From assembly GCA_019745195.1 (NCBI GenBank), contig JAIETL010000038.1, positions 1-64,000 of the forward strand: 64,000 bases of DNA. The letters are read 5' to 3'. A program made the position numbers and the translations under genes. The notes beneath the pieces are model-generated. The model worked only from the letters and a program-made list of their open reading frames with translations, was not told the origin of the DNA and made no database searches. This DNA is from Beijerinckiaceae bacterium. GTDB taxonomy: Bacteria > Pseudomonadota > Alphaproteobacteria > Rhizobiales > Beijerinckiaceae. Of this stretch, positions 48,604 to 57,481 are shown piece after piece (positions within the stretch are counted from its first letter, which is position 1; every line of letters begins with the position of its first letter).

Positions 48604-49699
48604 AAAGCCGGACGGCCGCATCCACCTGTACTTCCGCAAAGGGGACTACCGGGAAGGGCCCTTGACGAGCCCGGACGGCAGCGATGAACTTCGCGTTGAG
48701 GTGCGGGCCATTCTCAATCGCCTGGAGGCCCGCCAGAAGGTGCAGGGCGGTCTCGAGGGGACGATCGGGGCGATGCTGCTGCGCTATGCCGGTGATGGCG
48801 AGAAGCGCAAGCCATCCGCGGAATTCCTCGGCCTCGCCGGTAGCACCCAGGCGGAATATCTGAGGATGGCGACGGAGATCCGACAGGATTGCGGCGAAGT
48901 CTTCCTCCAGGATGTGACGGTCAATTGGTTCCGGGACGTCCGGGATGCCTGGGCGCTTCTGGGATACAAGGCAGCCAATGACAGACGGCAGGTGCTCAAG
49001 AACGCTTTGGCACCAGCTCTGGACGACGGCCGCATCTCGGCGGACCCCTTCGCGAAAATCGGTAAGCTTCCCCGTCCCCACGATGCGGGAGAGGCACATC
49101 CGATCTGGGAAGAACATGAGTTCGAGACGGCGCTCGAAGACGCGGTGCAGCGCAACCTTTCGGGTTTAGCCCGGGCATACGCCCTTGCGCGCTGGGGCGG
49201 CTTTAGGCGGGGCACGATCTGCATGATTCCCCTTGCAGCCCGGACGGCGGGTTTCGACGACCAGGGGAACCCGCAGCCGCGCCTCTTCTGGTTGACGGAG
49301 AAGAGAAAGGTCCTCTGCAACAAGCGCGAGGACCCTAGGCTGACCGCCTTTCTGACCACTACGCCGAACAAGGCGTCCACCATCGCCTACAACGCCGATG
49401 GCAATGTCTGGAAGGAAAGGCAACTCGGCCAGGCGGTCGAGCGTCACATCGAACGCCTGGCGAAGGCTGGAAAGCTGCGTCCTGGCCTCAATCTTCACGG
49501 CCTGCGCCATTCGCGCGGCGTCGAACTCGCCGAGGCTGGAGCGAGCGATGCCGAGATCATGTCGCAACTCGAGCATGCGACGGACCGGGCTGCGAAAATC
49601 TATCGCCGTCAGGCCGAACGGAGGCGCCTTGCGGACTCTGGCCAGGACAAGGTGGACAATGTCATTAGAGCCCGGAAAAAGGTGAGAGCCGGGGGCTAA
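48560..49699 (+). CDS. Tyrosine recombinase (integrase) of the island
   Basis: The ATG at 48560 gives 379 residues. An N-terminal Arm-type region (RKPDGRIHLYFRKGDYREG) and a core-binding domain of helices are followed by the catalytic domain. The first arginine probably lies in ARWGGFRRGTICMI. The HxLRH box is LHGLRHSRGVELAEAGA, and the nucleophile region is ATDRAAKIYRRQAERRRL, with the tyrosine in IYRRQ. It lies 64 bases from the 3' end of the tRNA-Arg gene, which is the usual position for an integrase at its attachment site. It overlaps the excisionase-like gene. It integrates and, with a directionality factor, excises the island. Confidence 0.9.
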   Translation: MDEPKPRIPHVQRVRKPDGRIHLYFRKGDYREGPLTSPDGSDELRVEVRAILNRLEARQKVQGGLEGTIGAMLLRYAGDGEKRKPSAEFLGLAGSTQAEYLRMATEIRQDCGEVFLQDVTVNWFRDVRDAWALLGYKAANDRRQVLKNALAPALDDGRISADPFAKIGKLPRPHDAGEAHPIWEEHEFETALEDAVQRNLSGLARAYALARWGGFRRGTICMIPLAARTAGFDDQGNPQPRLFWLTEKRKVLCNKREDPRLTAFLTTTPNKASTIAYNADGNVWKERQLGQAVERHIERLAKAGKLRPGLNLHGLRHSRGVELAEAGASDAEIMSQLEHATDRAAKIYRRQAERRRLADSGQDKVDNVIRARKKVRAGG

Positions 49700-49763
49700 G
49701 TCCCCGGTTGTAAACGGCCTGTAAATTTCTTGTAAACTCAGAGCCCGGAAACGAGCTAAGTAG

Positions 49764-49840
49764 TGGCGCGCCCGAAAGGATTCGAACCTCTGACCCTCAG
49801 ATTCGTAGTCTGATGCTCTATCCAGCTGAGCTACGGGCGC
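49764..49840 (-). tRNA. tRNA-Arg(ACG), probable island attachment site
   Basis: Read on the minus strand, a complete 77-base cloverleaf. The acceptor stem is GCGCCCG/CGGGCGC with discriminator G and encoded CCA (49764-49766). The D arm is GCTCAGCTGGATAGAGC. The anticodon stem CAGA/TCTG encloses the loop CTACGAA with anticodon ACG. The T loop is TTCGAAT. The 3' end faces the integrase gene, so the element entered at the tRNA 3' half and restored it. Confidence 0.96.
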
Positions 49841-50021
49841 GTGCCGTTCGGCGGGGCGTTAGCCCATGGCCGTTCGATGGCGGTGAGATAGCCGCTGCGC
49901 GCGCGCTTGGCAACCCCGAAATGGCGCGGTGCATGGTTCGCCGATACAATCCCGTGAAAACCTTGCTGCTCCAGGAGCCGCGCCAATCGAATAGCGCAGC
50001 CCGGCATAGCCGGTTGGGTCG

Positions 50022-50852
50022 CTAGCCCTGCGCGCCGGGATAATCGGCGTCGAGCACGAAGGGGTAGGGGCCGGGATAGCGCTCGACATAGGCCGTATGG
50101 CTGACAAAGCCAGCGCCTTCGCGGAATGAGTGAAGCAGATAGGCCGGCGGCTCCATGTGGAAGGTCGCCGCGCCGGCATCCGTCAGGTCGAGCGTGACCT
50201 GATGCGTCACGCTCGGCGCGATCTGGGCGATCGTTCCGGCAAAGCGCGTCACGATCGGGCGGTGGTGGTGGCCGCAGAGGATGCGCTCGATATTGGGGTG
50301 ACGGGCGACGATGCCCGCGAAGGCGTCGGCGCCGTCGAGCAGGCGGATGGCGTCCATATGGGCGATGCCACATGTGAAGGGCGGGTGGTGCATGAAGATC
50401 GCGACCGGCTTGCCGGCCGCCTCTTCGAGCGCCTTGTCGAGGAAAGCGAGGCGGGCCTCGCAGAGGCCGCCGGCGCTCTGGCCCGGCACCAGCGTGTCGA
50501 GGCCGATCAGCCGCATCGGCCCGATGTCGGCGACGAACTGGACGAAGCCCGAGTCATGGACCGTGCTAGGATCGAGCTTGAGGCCGGCGACGAGGTTGTC
50601 GCGCCTGTCGTGGTTGCCAGGCACCATCAGCACCGGCATGTCGAGCCGGCCGAGCATCTCCTGCAGCAGGGCATACTCCTCGGGCAGTCCGCAATCGGTC
50701 AGATCGCCGGTGATGACGAGGAGATCGGGGCGGGGGCGCAGGGCGGCGATCGCGTCAAGCGCGCGTTCGCTGAGCGCGTTCGTCTCCGAGACGCGATAGG
50801 CCGGCTTGCCCGGCGGGCGGATGTGCAGGTCGGTGATGTGGGCGATCAGCAT
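50022..50852 (-). CDS. Metallophosphoesterase (cyclic-nucleotide or glycerophosphodiester phosphodiesterase type)
   Basis: A 276-residue calcineurin-like phosphoesterase with the complete metal-site set: ITDLHI, VITGDLTDCG, VPGNHDRR, MHHPPF and CGHHHRPI. Size and motif spacing fit the CpdA/GpdQ class III group. The gene is the last of a minus-strand run with ugp-type transporter genes and is separated from the binding-protein gene by 150 bases that include a repeat. Given that context, hydrolysis of glycerophosphodiesters to release glycerol-3-phosphate is more likely than cyclic AMP breakdown. It has no signal peptide, so it acts in the cytoplasm. Confidence 0.85.
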   Translation of the reverse strand: MLIAHITDLHIRPPGKPAYRVSETNALSERALDAIAALRPRPDLLVITGDLTDCGLPEEYALLQEMLGRLDMPVLMVPGNHDRRDNLVAGLKLDPSTVHDSGFVQFVADIGPMRLIGLDTLVPGQSAGGLCEARLAFLDKALEEAAGKPVAIFMHHPPFTCGIAHMDAIRLLDGADAFAGIVARHPNIERILCGHHHRPIVTRFAGTIAQIAPSVTHQVTLDLTDAGAATFHMEPPAYLLHSFREGAGFVSHTAYVERYPGPYPFVLDADYPGAQG

Positions 50853-50888
50853 GAGTCGGTCTCGGTCTCAACGTTTCTCGAACAGCTC

Positions 50889-50992
50889 GGCCGTCATGGC
50901 CGGGCTTGTCCCGACCACCCACGTCTTCCGGCGTCGAGCGCCATGTCGAAGTCGTGGATGCTCGCCACAAGGGCGAGCATGACGGTGGTGGT
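50889..50992. repeat. Intergenic REP-like element
   Basis: The sequence begins GTCATGGCCGGGCTTGTCCC and ends with GGGCGAGCATGACGG, with partly complementary ends. Elements of this wording are common between genes of Bosea, Methylobacterium and related genera. It separates the phosphodiesterase gene from the binding-protein gene. Confidence 0.6.
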
Positions 50993-51001
50993 TGGGCTGG
51001 T

Positions 51002-52333
51002 TCAATTCGTCGGCAGCTTCAGCGCGGTCTGCTCGACGAAAGGCTTCATGATCTCGTCGGCGTTCTTCTGGGCCGCGACGAGCGCCTCCTTCGGCTGCTT
51101 CTTGCCCGAGAGTACGGCCTGGAGTTCGTCCTCGATCGCCTTGCGGACGGTGACGGTCTTGTAGGTCGCGAACCACGGCTTGGCGACGTCGAGCTGCTTC
51201 ACGGCGATGCCGGCATCGGGGTTCTTCTCGATGAAGGCCTTCATCTCGGGCAGGTCGTAGGCGGCCATGTTGGGAGCGAGATAGCCGGTGGCGCGGCTCC
51301 ACCAGCCGGACTTCTCCGGGTTGGTCATCCAGGTGATCAGGGTCCAGGCCGCCTTCTTGCGGGCGTCCTCGACGCCGGTCGGGATGACGAGCGACGCGCC
51401 GCCGATCGGCACCTCGTTGCGGACGTTTCTCGGCACGAAGGCGACCTTGTAGGGGAATTTCGCATTGGTGCGGATATGGGTCAGCGAGCCGGTGGAGAGC
51501 AGCATCATCGAAGCCTGGCCGGCGAGGAAGGCCGAGGAGACCGCGCCGCCCGCCTGCACGCCGGCGGGATGGACCTTGTGCTTGGCGACGAGGTCGGACC
51601 AGAAGGTCAGCGCGCCGAGCATCGAGGGCGTGTCGTAATAGACCTCTCCGCCGAATTCGGGATTGAACCACTGGCCGCCATTGGAATGAGTCAGGGCCTG
51701 CAGGATCCAGCCGCCGTAATCATAGTTGGACGGAGCCATCACGCCCCAGCGGGTGACGCGATCGCCCTCGCGCTTCGTCAGCTTTTTGGCCGCCGCCGCG
51801 AGCTCTTCCCAATTGGTCGGCAGCTTGTCCGGGTCGAGGCCGGCTTCGCGGAAATGGTCGGCGTTGACGTAGAGCAGCGGCGTCGAGTTGTGGAAGGGCA
51901 CGCCGTAGACCGAGCGGTCGAGCACGGCGTTGCCGTGCAGCGCCTTGAAGAACTGGCCCATGAAGGCGTCGTTGGTCTTGCCGTCGGTTTTGATTAGGTC
52001 GTCGAGCTTTTGGATCTCGCCCTCGATCTTGAGATCGAGCAGGAAGTTGGCCGACATGATCACGGCGGCCGGCGGCTTGCCGGCCTTCATCGCGGCGCGC
52101 GTCTTGATCAGCGTCTCGTCATAGGAGCCGGTATAGACCGGCGTCGCCTTGATGGCGGGGTGCTTCTCGTTGAATTCCTTGACCATGGTGGTCATGTCGC
52201 GGGCGAGCTGGCCGTCGACCGGGACGGGGAAGAACAATTCGATTTCGATCGGCGCCTGCGCGAAGGCGGGCGAGAGCGCGAGCGTGGCGGCGAAGGCCGT
52301 CGCAGCGAGAACGGTTCTGCGTGTGCTGGTCAT
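51002..52333 (-). CDS. ugpB: ABC transporter substrate-binding protein, UgpB-like
   Basis: The ATG at 52333 is chosen because it begins a proper signal peptide (MTSTRRTVLAATAFAATLAL...AFAQA). Mature length is about 418 residues. It is an extracellular solute-binding protein of family 1, with IELFFPVPVDGQLARDMTTM near the mature start, the typical VYGVPFHNSTPLLYVNAD hinge segment, and GASLVIPTGVEDARKKAAW. The FFPV.VGG-like beginning, the pocket segment and the two following-type permeases fit sn-glycerol-3-phosphate/glycerophosphodiester uptake (UgpB). The gene is 14 bases after ugpE. The ATPase subunit UgpC is not in this window. Confidence 0.87.
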   Translation of the reverse strand: MTSTRRTVLAATAFAATLALSPAFAQAPIEIELFFPVPVDGQLARDMTTMVKEFNEKHPAIKATPVYTGSYDETLIKTRAAMKAGKPPAAVIMSANFLLDLKIEGEIQKLDDLIKTDGKTNDAFMGQFFKALHGNAVLDRSVYGVPFHNSTPLLYVNADHFREAGLDPDKLPTNWEELAAAAKKLTKREGDRVTRWGVMAPSNYDYGGWILQALTHSNGGQWFNPEFGGEVYYDTPSMLGALTFWSDLVAKHKVHPAGVQAGGAVSSAFLAGQASMMLLSTGSLTHIRTNAKFPYKVAFVPRNVRNEVPIGGASLVIPTGVEDARKKAAWTLITWMTNPEKSGWWSRATGYLAPNMAAYDLPEMKAFIEKNPDAGIAVKQLDVAKPWFATYKTVTVRKAIEDELQAVLSGKKQPKEALVAAQKNADEIMKPFVEQTALKLPTN

Positions 52334-52347
52334 GATCGGTGTCCCCT

Positions 52348-53190
52348 TTACTTGATGCCGGACGAGACGAAGGAGTTGACGAAGGCGCGCTGAAACAGCG
52401 CGAAGGCGATCAGCAGAGGCGCGCTGACCATCAGGGTGCCCGCCGCGATCACGCCCCAGGCCTGCGCGCCCTCCGCACCGCGGGTGAAGGAGGCGAGGCC
52501 GACGGTGAGCGGACGCAGATCGGGCGAATTGATCACCATCAGCGGCCAGAGGAACTCGTTCCAATGGGCGGTGACGGAAACGATCGAAAAGGCGATCAGG
52601 GAGGGTTTCGCCAGCGGCAGATAGATCAGGCGGATGCGCTGGAGCACGCTCGCGCCGTCGATCAGAGCCGCGTCCTCAAGCTCGCGCGGGATCGCCCGGA
52701 AAGCCTGGCGCATCAGGAAGGCGCCGAAGGCGGAGGCGAAATAGGGCGCCATCACGCCGAGCAGCGTGTCGTAGAGGCCGAGCTTCGCGATCGTCGTGAG
52801 GTTCGGCACGATAAGTACGACGGGGGCCAGCATGAGCTGGAGCAGGAACAGATAGAAGCAGAGCGTGCGGCCGGGGAACTCAAGCCGAGCGAAGGCGTAG
52901 CCGGCTAATGTGATCGTCACGAGTTGCACGGCGAGGATGCCCAGCGTGATGATCACCGTATTGAGGCCGTAGCGCGGGAAATCGGCCGAGGCCCAGGCCT
53001 CGCGGAAATTGGCCAGCGTCGGGACGTAGTCCGGGATCAGCGAGGCCATGCCGGCCCCGATGCTTTGGGGATTGAAGGCCGCGACCAGCATCCAGACGAA
53101 GGGCGTCATCCAGAGGCAGGCGATGGCGAGCGTTGCACCATAGCCGAGTTTTGGCGAAAATTCGCCCGTCGCGATGCCGCTGCCGCTCAT
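52348..53190 (-). CDS. ugpE: ABC transporter permease, UgpE-like
   Basis: A 280-residue inner-membrane permease with six predicted helices and the cytoplasmic coupling motif EDAALIDGASVLQRIRLIYL, with EAA-type spacing (E-AA---G--------I-LP), which docks on the ATPase. The fold and length match MalG/UgpE. The start overlaps the UgpA stop (ATGA). It forms the transmembrane pore with UgpA. The C-terminus ends in SFVSSGIK, typical of this subfamily. Confidence 0.9.
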   Translation of the reverse strand: MSGSGIATGEFSPKLGYGATLAIACLWMTPFVWMLVAAFNPQSIGAGMASLIPDYVPTLANFREAWASADFPRYGLNTVIITLGILAVQLVTITLAGYAFARLEFPGRTLCFYLFLLQLMLAPVVLIVPNLTTIAKLGLYDTLLGVMAPYFASAFGAFLMRQAFRAIPRELEDAALIDGASVLQRIRLIYLPLAKPSLIAFSIVSVTAHWNEFLWPLMVINSPDLRPLTVGLASFTRGAEGAQAWGVIAAGTLMVSAPLLIAFALFQRAFVNSFVSSGIK

Positions 53191-54122
53191 GTGTCGCGCT
53201 CCCCGAAGGAGCGCTCGAGCGTGCGCAGCGAGGAGGCCGAGATGGCGAGCAGCAGGGCCAGCATCACCAGCGTGCCGGCGGCCGCCTTGCCGGCGTCATA
53301 GCTCTCGACCGCCTGCTGATAGACATAAAACAGCAGCAGATTGGTCGAATCGGAGGGGCCGCCCTTGGTCAGCACGAAGACGTGGTCGACCTGGGTGACG
53401 ACGTTGAGCAGGCCGATCACCATGACGAAGCCGATGGTCGGCTTGAGATAGGGCAGGGTGACGTAGCGCAGGCGCTGCCACGGCCCCGCTCCGTCAAGGA
53501 TCGCGGCCTCATAGGCGTCGGCGGGCACCGCCTGAAGGCCCGCCAGAAAGAACAGCATGTAGTAGCCGGCGTTCTTCCAGATCGTCAGGCCCATGATGGC
53601 GTAGAGCGCGATATCGGGGTCGCCGAGCCAATTCGGGCCCGAGAGCGCGAGCTTGGCGAGGTGATAGTCCAGCAGGCCGACGCCGGGCAGGAAGATGAAC
53701 AGGAAGATCGAGGCCGCCGCGACGAGCGGGATCAGCACGGGGAGGAAGAACAGCGCCCGGAACAGGGCGTTGATCCGGCTGGAGCGCGCCAGCGCCATGG
53801 CGAAGCCGAGCGCCAGCACCAAACTCGGGACCACAGTGCCGAAGGCATAGATCAGGTTGTTCGAGAGCGCCTTGCGGAAGGCGTTGTCGGCGAAGAGCTT
53901 GAAGAAATTCGCCGCCCCGACATAGACCTGCGGCCCACCCACGCGCTGCTGGTTGAACAGCGACTGCCAGACGACCTGGATCACCGGCCAGTAGGTGAAC
54001 AGCGTCAGGAAAACGAGCGAGGGTGCGAGCAGGGTGAGCGCGACCAGCGTGGTCCGGCGCGGCCGCCAGCCGGCCGGGCGCGTGCGCGTCTCCGAGATAC
54101 CTGTCAGAACCGCTTCAGCCAT
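53187..54122 (-). CDS. ugpA: ABC transporter permease, UgpA-like
   Basis: A 311-residue membrane permease of the MalF/UgpA type. The N-terminus is basic (TRTRPAGWRPRRTTLVALTL). It has six helices and the coupling loop YEAAILDGAGPWQRLRYVTL PYLKP. It is the first gene of the operon ugpA-ugpE-ugpB and then the phosphodiesterase gene. The 173 bases before it, next to the rpoH end, should hold the promoter. No Pho box is obvious there. It pairs with UgpE. Confidence 0.9.
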   Translation of the reverse strand: MAEAVLTGISETRTRPAGWRPRRTTLVALTLLAPSLVFLTLFTYWPVIQVVWQSLFNQQRVGGPQVYVGAANFFKLFADNAFRKALSNNLIYAFGTVVPSLVLALGFAMALARSSRINALFRALFFLPVLIPLVAAASIFLFIFLPGVGLLDYHLAKLALSGPNWLGDPDIALYAIMGLTIWKNAGYYMLFFLAGLQAVPADAYEAAILDGAGPWQRLRYVTLPYLKPTIGFVMVIGLLNVVTQVDHVFVLTKGGPSDSTNLLLFYVYQQAVESYDAGKAAAGTLVMLALLLAISASSLRTLERSFGERDT

Positions 54123-54295
54123 TGTCCCGCCCGTTCAGGCGGGTGATGGGGCTAGCCGATGACGATCAGGCAACCGCGCGGTGACGATGTCATGACAATC
54201 CGGCCGCGCGCGAGGTTATGCAGCCTGGCGGGCAGGCGGCGGCAACCAAAGGGATAGTGGTCTTGCCTCATTGCCCGCCAGCCGCGCATCGCGGC

Positions 54296-55165
54296 TCAGA
54301 GCATCGCGGCCGCGCCCTGGGGTTGCTGCGCCAGAAGCGCGCGGCGAAGCTTCTCCAGCGCGCGGTTCTCGATCTGGCGGACGCGCTCTTTCGAGATGCC
54401 GAGGCGCTGTCCGAGCACGTCGAGCGTGCAGCTTTCCTCGACGAGGCGGCGCTCGCGCACGATCCTGAGTTCGCGCTCGGACAGCACCGTCAGCGCCGAT
54501 TGCAGCCAGTTCAGCCGGCGGGTCGCATCGATGCCCTCGCCGACCGTCTCGTCCTGCAATGCGGAGGTGTCCGGCAGCAGGTCCATGCGCTCGCTGCCCT
54601 CGCCCTCTTCCTCGCCGAGCGTGGCGTTGAGCGAGATGTCGGGGCCGGAGAGACGCGCATCCATCGCCGCGACATCGGCGCGGCTGACGCCGATCTGGGC
54701 AGCGATCGAGCCGTAGACCGCCTCGCCGATGCGGTCCTGCCCGCCCCGCGTCAGTTTGGCGCGCAGCCGGCGCAGGTTGAAGAACAGCGCCTTCTGGGAT
54801 GAGGAGGTTCCCCCGCGCACGATCGACCAGTTGCGCAGGATGTAATCCTGGATCGAGGCCCTGATCCACCAGGTCGCATAGGTCGAAAAGCGGACGTCGC
54901 GGGCGGGCTCGAAGCGGGCGGCGGCCTCCAGCAGCCCGACATGGCCTTCCTGGATCATGTCGGCCAGCGGCAGTCCGTAATGCCTGAAGCGCGACGCCAT
55001 GGCGATGACGAGGCGCATATGCGCCGAGGTCAGCCTGTGCATCGCCGCCTGGTCGCCATCGTCGCGCCAGCGCCGCGCCAGCACCTGTTCCTCGTCGCGC
55101 GCGAGAAAGGGCGCGGCCATCGCCGCCTTCACGAAATTGCGATCAACGCCTGCGATCTCGCTCAT
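54296..55165 (-). CDS. rpoH: RNA polymerase sigma factor RpoH (heat-shock sigma-32)
   Basis: A 289-residue sigma-70-family factor. Region 2 includes HMRLVIAMASRFRHYGLPLA and the -10-binding FSTYATWWIRASIQDYILRN. The RpoH box is QKALFFNLRRLR, unique to sigma-32 proteins and involved in FtsH/DnaK control. Region 4 has TLDVLGQRLGISKERVRQIE for -35 recognition. The length suits RpoH2-type alphaproteobacterial factors. Its gene is transcribed alone and diverges from the dienelactone hydrolase gene. It directs transcription of heat- or oxidative-stress genes. Confidence 0.95.
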   Translation of the reverse strand: MSEIAGVDRNFVKAAMAAPFLARDEEQVLARRWRDDGDQAAMHRLTSAHMRLVIAMASRFRHYGLPLADMIQEGHVGLLEAAARFEPARDVRFSTYATWWIRASIQDYILRNWSIVRGGTSSSQKALFFNLRRLRAKLTRGGQDRIGEAVYGSIAAQIGVSRADVAAMDARLSGPDISLNATLGEEEGEGSERMDLLPDTSALQDETVGEGIDATRRLNWLQSALTVLSERELRIVRERRLVEESCTLDVLGQRLGISKERVRQIENRALEKLRRALLAQQPQGAAAML

Positions 55166-55320
55166 GAGGCCCTCCCATGGCTATGCTCGCTCATCTACGG
55201 CGACGCGCCGCAGATGGATCACCCAATGCTGAACATCCGTTAATTGTTCCGCATGCGGCCGATCTGATGGCCGACGCAGATCGTCAGCCGCACCGGGCTG
55301 GGATGGCAGGAGGTTCCAAT

Positions 55321-56190
55321 ATGGCGCTCGATCGTCGCATCGTCGAACTCTACGACGAGTACACCCACAAGCCGCTCGACCGGCGCATCTTCATGAGCCG
55401 GCTCTTCGCGATCACGGGCTCGGTCGCCGCGGCCGAGGCTGCGCTCGCCTTGCTCGAACCGAATTATGCGCACGCCCAGCAGATCACGCCCGATGACGCT
55501 CGCATCACGGCGACGCGGCTTGCCGAGACCGTCGATGGCGTGGCGCTGAAGGGCTATCTCGTGACGCCGAAGGCGGCGGGAAAACGTGGCGGCGTGCTGG
55601 TGATCCACGAGAATCGCGGCCTCAATCCGCATATCGAGGATGTGACGCGGCGCATGGCGCTGGCGGGCTTCACCGCGCTCGGGCTCGATTTCCTCAACCC
55701 GCTCGGCGGCACGCCCGCCGATCCCGATGCGGCGCGCGCGCTGTTCCCGCAATTGTCGGTCGAGGCGGCGGTCGCGCAGGGGAGGGCTGCGCTGAGATGG
55801 CTGGCTGCGCGCCCCGACGCGACGGGCAAGACCGGCGCCGTCGGCTTCTGCTGGGGCGGAGGCACGGTCAACGACATCGCGGTCGCGGTTCCCGAGCTTG
55901 CGGCCGGGGTCGTGTTCTACGGGCGCTCGCCCGATCTCGCCAAGGTGCCGCAGATCAAGGCGCGGATGCTGATCCAGCACGCGTCGCGCGACACGCGGCT
56001 GATCCAGATGCTGCCGGCCTATGAGAAGGCGTTGAAGGACGCCGGCATCCGCCACGAGGTCGTCATCTACCCCGATGCAGACCACGCCTTCCTGAACGAC
56101 ACCTCGGCCGAACGCTACAATGCGGCGACCGCCAAGCTCGCCTGGGAGCGGACGATCGCTTTCCTCGCGGCGGAGACGGGTGCGGCGTGA
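55321..56190 (+). CDS. Dienelactone hydrolase family protein, Tat-exported type
   Basis: The ATG at 55321 is preferred because AGGAGG lies 7 bases before it. The protein has 289 residues. The N-terminus DRRIFMSRLFAITGSVAAAE resembles a twin-arginine signal, as in other YghX-like dienelactone hydrolases. The hydrolase fold follows, with VLVIHENRGLNPHIEDVTRR, the nucleophile elbow GFCWGGG (cysteine nucleophile), and the catalytic histidine in DADHAFLND. It would hydrolyse lactone or ester bonds. The natural substrate is unknown. It diverges from rpoH. Confidence 0.88.
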   Translation: MALDRRIVELYDEYTHKPLDRRIFMSRLFAITGSVAAAEAALALLEPNYAHAQQITPDDARITATRLAETVDGVALKGYLVTPKAAGKRGGVLVIHENRGLNPHIEDVTRRMALAGFTALGLDFLNPLGGTPADPDAARALFPQLSVEAAVAQGRAALRWLAARPDATGKTGAVGFCWGGGTVNDIAVAVPELAAGVVFYGRSPDLAKVPQIKARMLIQHASRDTRLIQMLPAYEKALKDAGIRHEVVIYPDADHAFLNDTSAERYNAATAKLAWERTIAFLAAETGAA

Positions 56191-56199
56191 GATCCGCCA

Positions 56200-56415
56200 C
56201 CTCCTCCTTCTCCGCTCGGGGGAGAAGGTGGCCGGCGGAGCCGGGTCGGATGAGGGCCGTTCTCGCGAAGCGGAGACGGATAAGGCCAGTTCTTACTTTC
56301 TTCTGCCAACCGATCTCCCATAACCTCGCTCATCCGACCCGGCTGCGCCGGGTCGGCCCTCATCCGTCAGCGCTTCGCGCCGCCACCTTCTCCCCCGAGG
56401 GGAGAAGGGGACGCC
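56200..56415. repeat. Intergenic inverted-repeat element
   Basis: The left part (CTTCTCCGCTCGGGGGAGAAG, GGCCGGCGGAGCCGGGTCGG, GATGAGGGCCG) is complemented by the right part (CATCCGACCCGGCTGCGCCG, GGTCGGCCCTCATCC, CCACCTTCTCCCC). It is an interspersed palindrome cluster common in Hyphomicrobiales genomes, with no coding capacity. Confidence 0.65.
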
Positions 56416-56432
56416 CGCCACAACGACCTGAA

Positions 56433-56467
56433 ACAAAAAAACCCGGCGGTCGCCCGCCGGGTTTTTC
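56433..56467. terminator. Bidirectional intrinsic terminator
   Basis: The stem AACCCGGCGG/CCGCCGGGTT with a short loop is flanked by an A run on the left and a T run on the right, so it can work on both strands. It ends carD on the minus strand and the dienelactone hydrolase transcript on the plus strand. Confidence 0.85.
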
Positions 56468-56492
56468 GATCTCGCGTAAAACGAAGAACGCC

Positions 56493-57095
56493 TCAGGCGG
56501 CTTCTTCCTTGATGTCGTCGTTGTCGCTCTCGACGTCGTCGTCGGCGACCTCCGCGACTTCGCCCTTGGCGGGCCGGCGCGGCGATTTGGCGAGCTGCGC
56601 TTCAATCTTCTTGAGCGCCTCGGTCTCGGTGACATCGTCGACGACCGCGATTTCGCGGGTCATGCGGTCGACGGCGGCCTCATAGAGCTGGCGCTCGGAA
56701 TATGACTGCTCCGGCTGGGCTTCCGAACGGTAAAGGTCGCGCACCACCTCAGCGATGGCGACGAGGTCGCCCGAATTGATCTTGGCCTCGTATTCCTGCG
56801 CGCGGCGCGACCACATGGTCCGCTTGACGCGGGCGCGGCCAGTGAGCGTGGTCAGCGCCTTGGTGACGCTCTCGGCGTCGGCGAGCTTGCGCAGACCGAC
56901 GCTGACGGCCTTGGCGGTGGGGACGCGCAGCGTCATCTTGTCCTTGGCGAAGCTGACGACGAACAGTTCGAGCTTGAAGCCGGCGACTTCCTGCTCCTCG
57001 ATCGCCGTGATCTGACCGACGCCGTGGGACGGATAGACGACGAACTCGCCCGTCTTGAAACCCTGGCGCACAACAGCTTTCTTCACCGTGGACAT
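56493..57095 (-). CDS. carD: CarD-family transcriptional regulator
   Basis: The ATG at 57095 begins the conserved N-terminus (MSTVKKAVVRQGFKTGEFVV) and gives 200 residues. The CarD/TRCF RNA-polymerase-interacting domain reads FVVYPSHGVGQITAIEEQEV and KMTLRVPTAKAVSVGLRKLA. The DNA-binding helical part follows (RARVKRTMWSRRAQEYEAKI). The C-terminal 60 residues are acidic and lysine-rich and probably disordered. CarD binds RNA polymerase beta and stabilises open promoter complexes. The gene has a strong terminator. Confidence 0.93.
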   Translation of the reverse strand: MSTVKKAVVRQGFKTGEFVVYPSHGVGQITAIEEQEVAGFKLELFVVSFAKDKMTLRVPTAKAVSVGLRKLADAESVTKALTTLTGRARVKRTMWSRRAQEYEAKINSGDLVAIAEVVRDLYRSEAQPEQSYSERQLYEAAVDRMTREIAVVDDVTETEALKKIEAQLAKSPRRPAKGEVAEVADDDVESDNDDIKEEAA

Positions 57096-57481
57096 GCCGT
57101 CATCACTCCTGACCGGACCGCTTGCGCGGGCTCGCGATGTTTCCGCCGCCGGCCGGAATGACCGATGGCGCTCTGCTTTTGGGACCGCTCCGGACCCGTT
57201 CTGGGGCGGAGGCTCCACGCTTCCCTTGCAGCCGATCGCTTCTTGCAAATCCCGAACAGACGACGGACCGGCACTCCGGCAAGGGCCGGGCGCTGGCATC
57301 ATCGCGTTGAGGGGGACGCCCCGTTTGTGAAACCTCGCAGGGGCAGGCGGAACGAATGCGACTGTCTGCAAGGCATAGCACAAAAAACGCGCCGAATCAA
57401 AGGTAAACGCGCTTTAACCACGGCCGGGCAGCGGCCATGGCGGGTTTGGTTAACGCGGTGGGGACAGGGCCTGCGTGGGGC
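57096..57481. other. carD upstream region
   Basis: About 385 bases holding the carD promoter, read leftward. Two TTAACC/GTTAACG elements (about 57414 and 57450) and a GAATC site (about 57392) could be CtrA half-sites and a CcrM site, but the spacing does not match the full CtrA box. No gene is seen. Confidence 0.35.

Noticed and set aside
46976..49117. 713-codon minus-strand frame
   Set aside because: It runs opposite the 281-residue protein, an intergenic region with a conserved leader, and the excisionase and integrase genes; composition is shadow-like.
49813..50025. 70-codon plus-strand frame starting in the tRNA gene
   Set aside because: It begins inside tRNA-Arg and has no ribosome site or motif.
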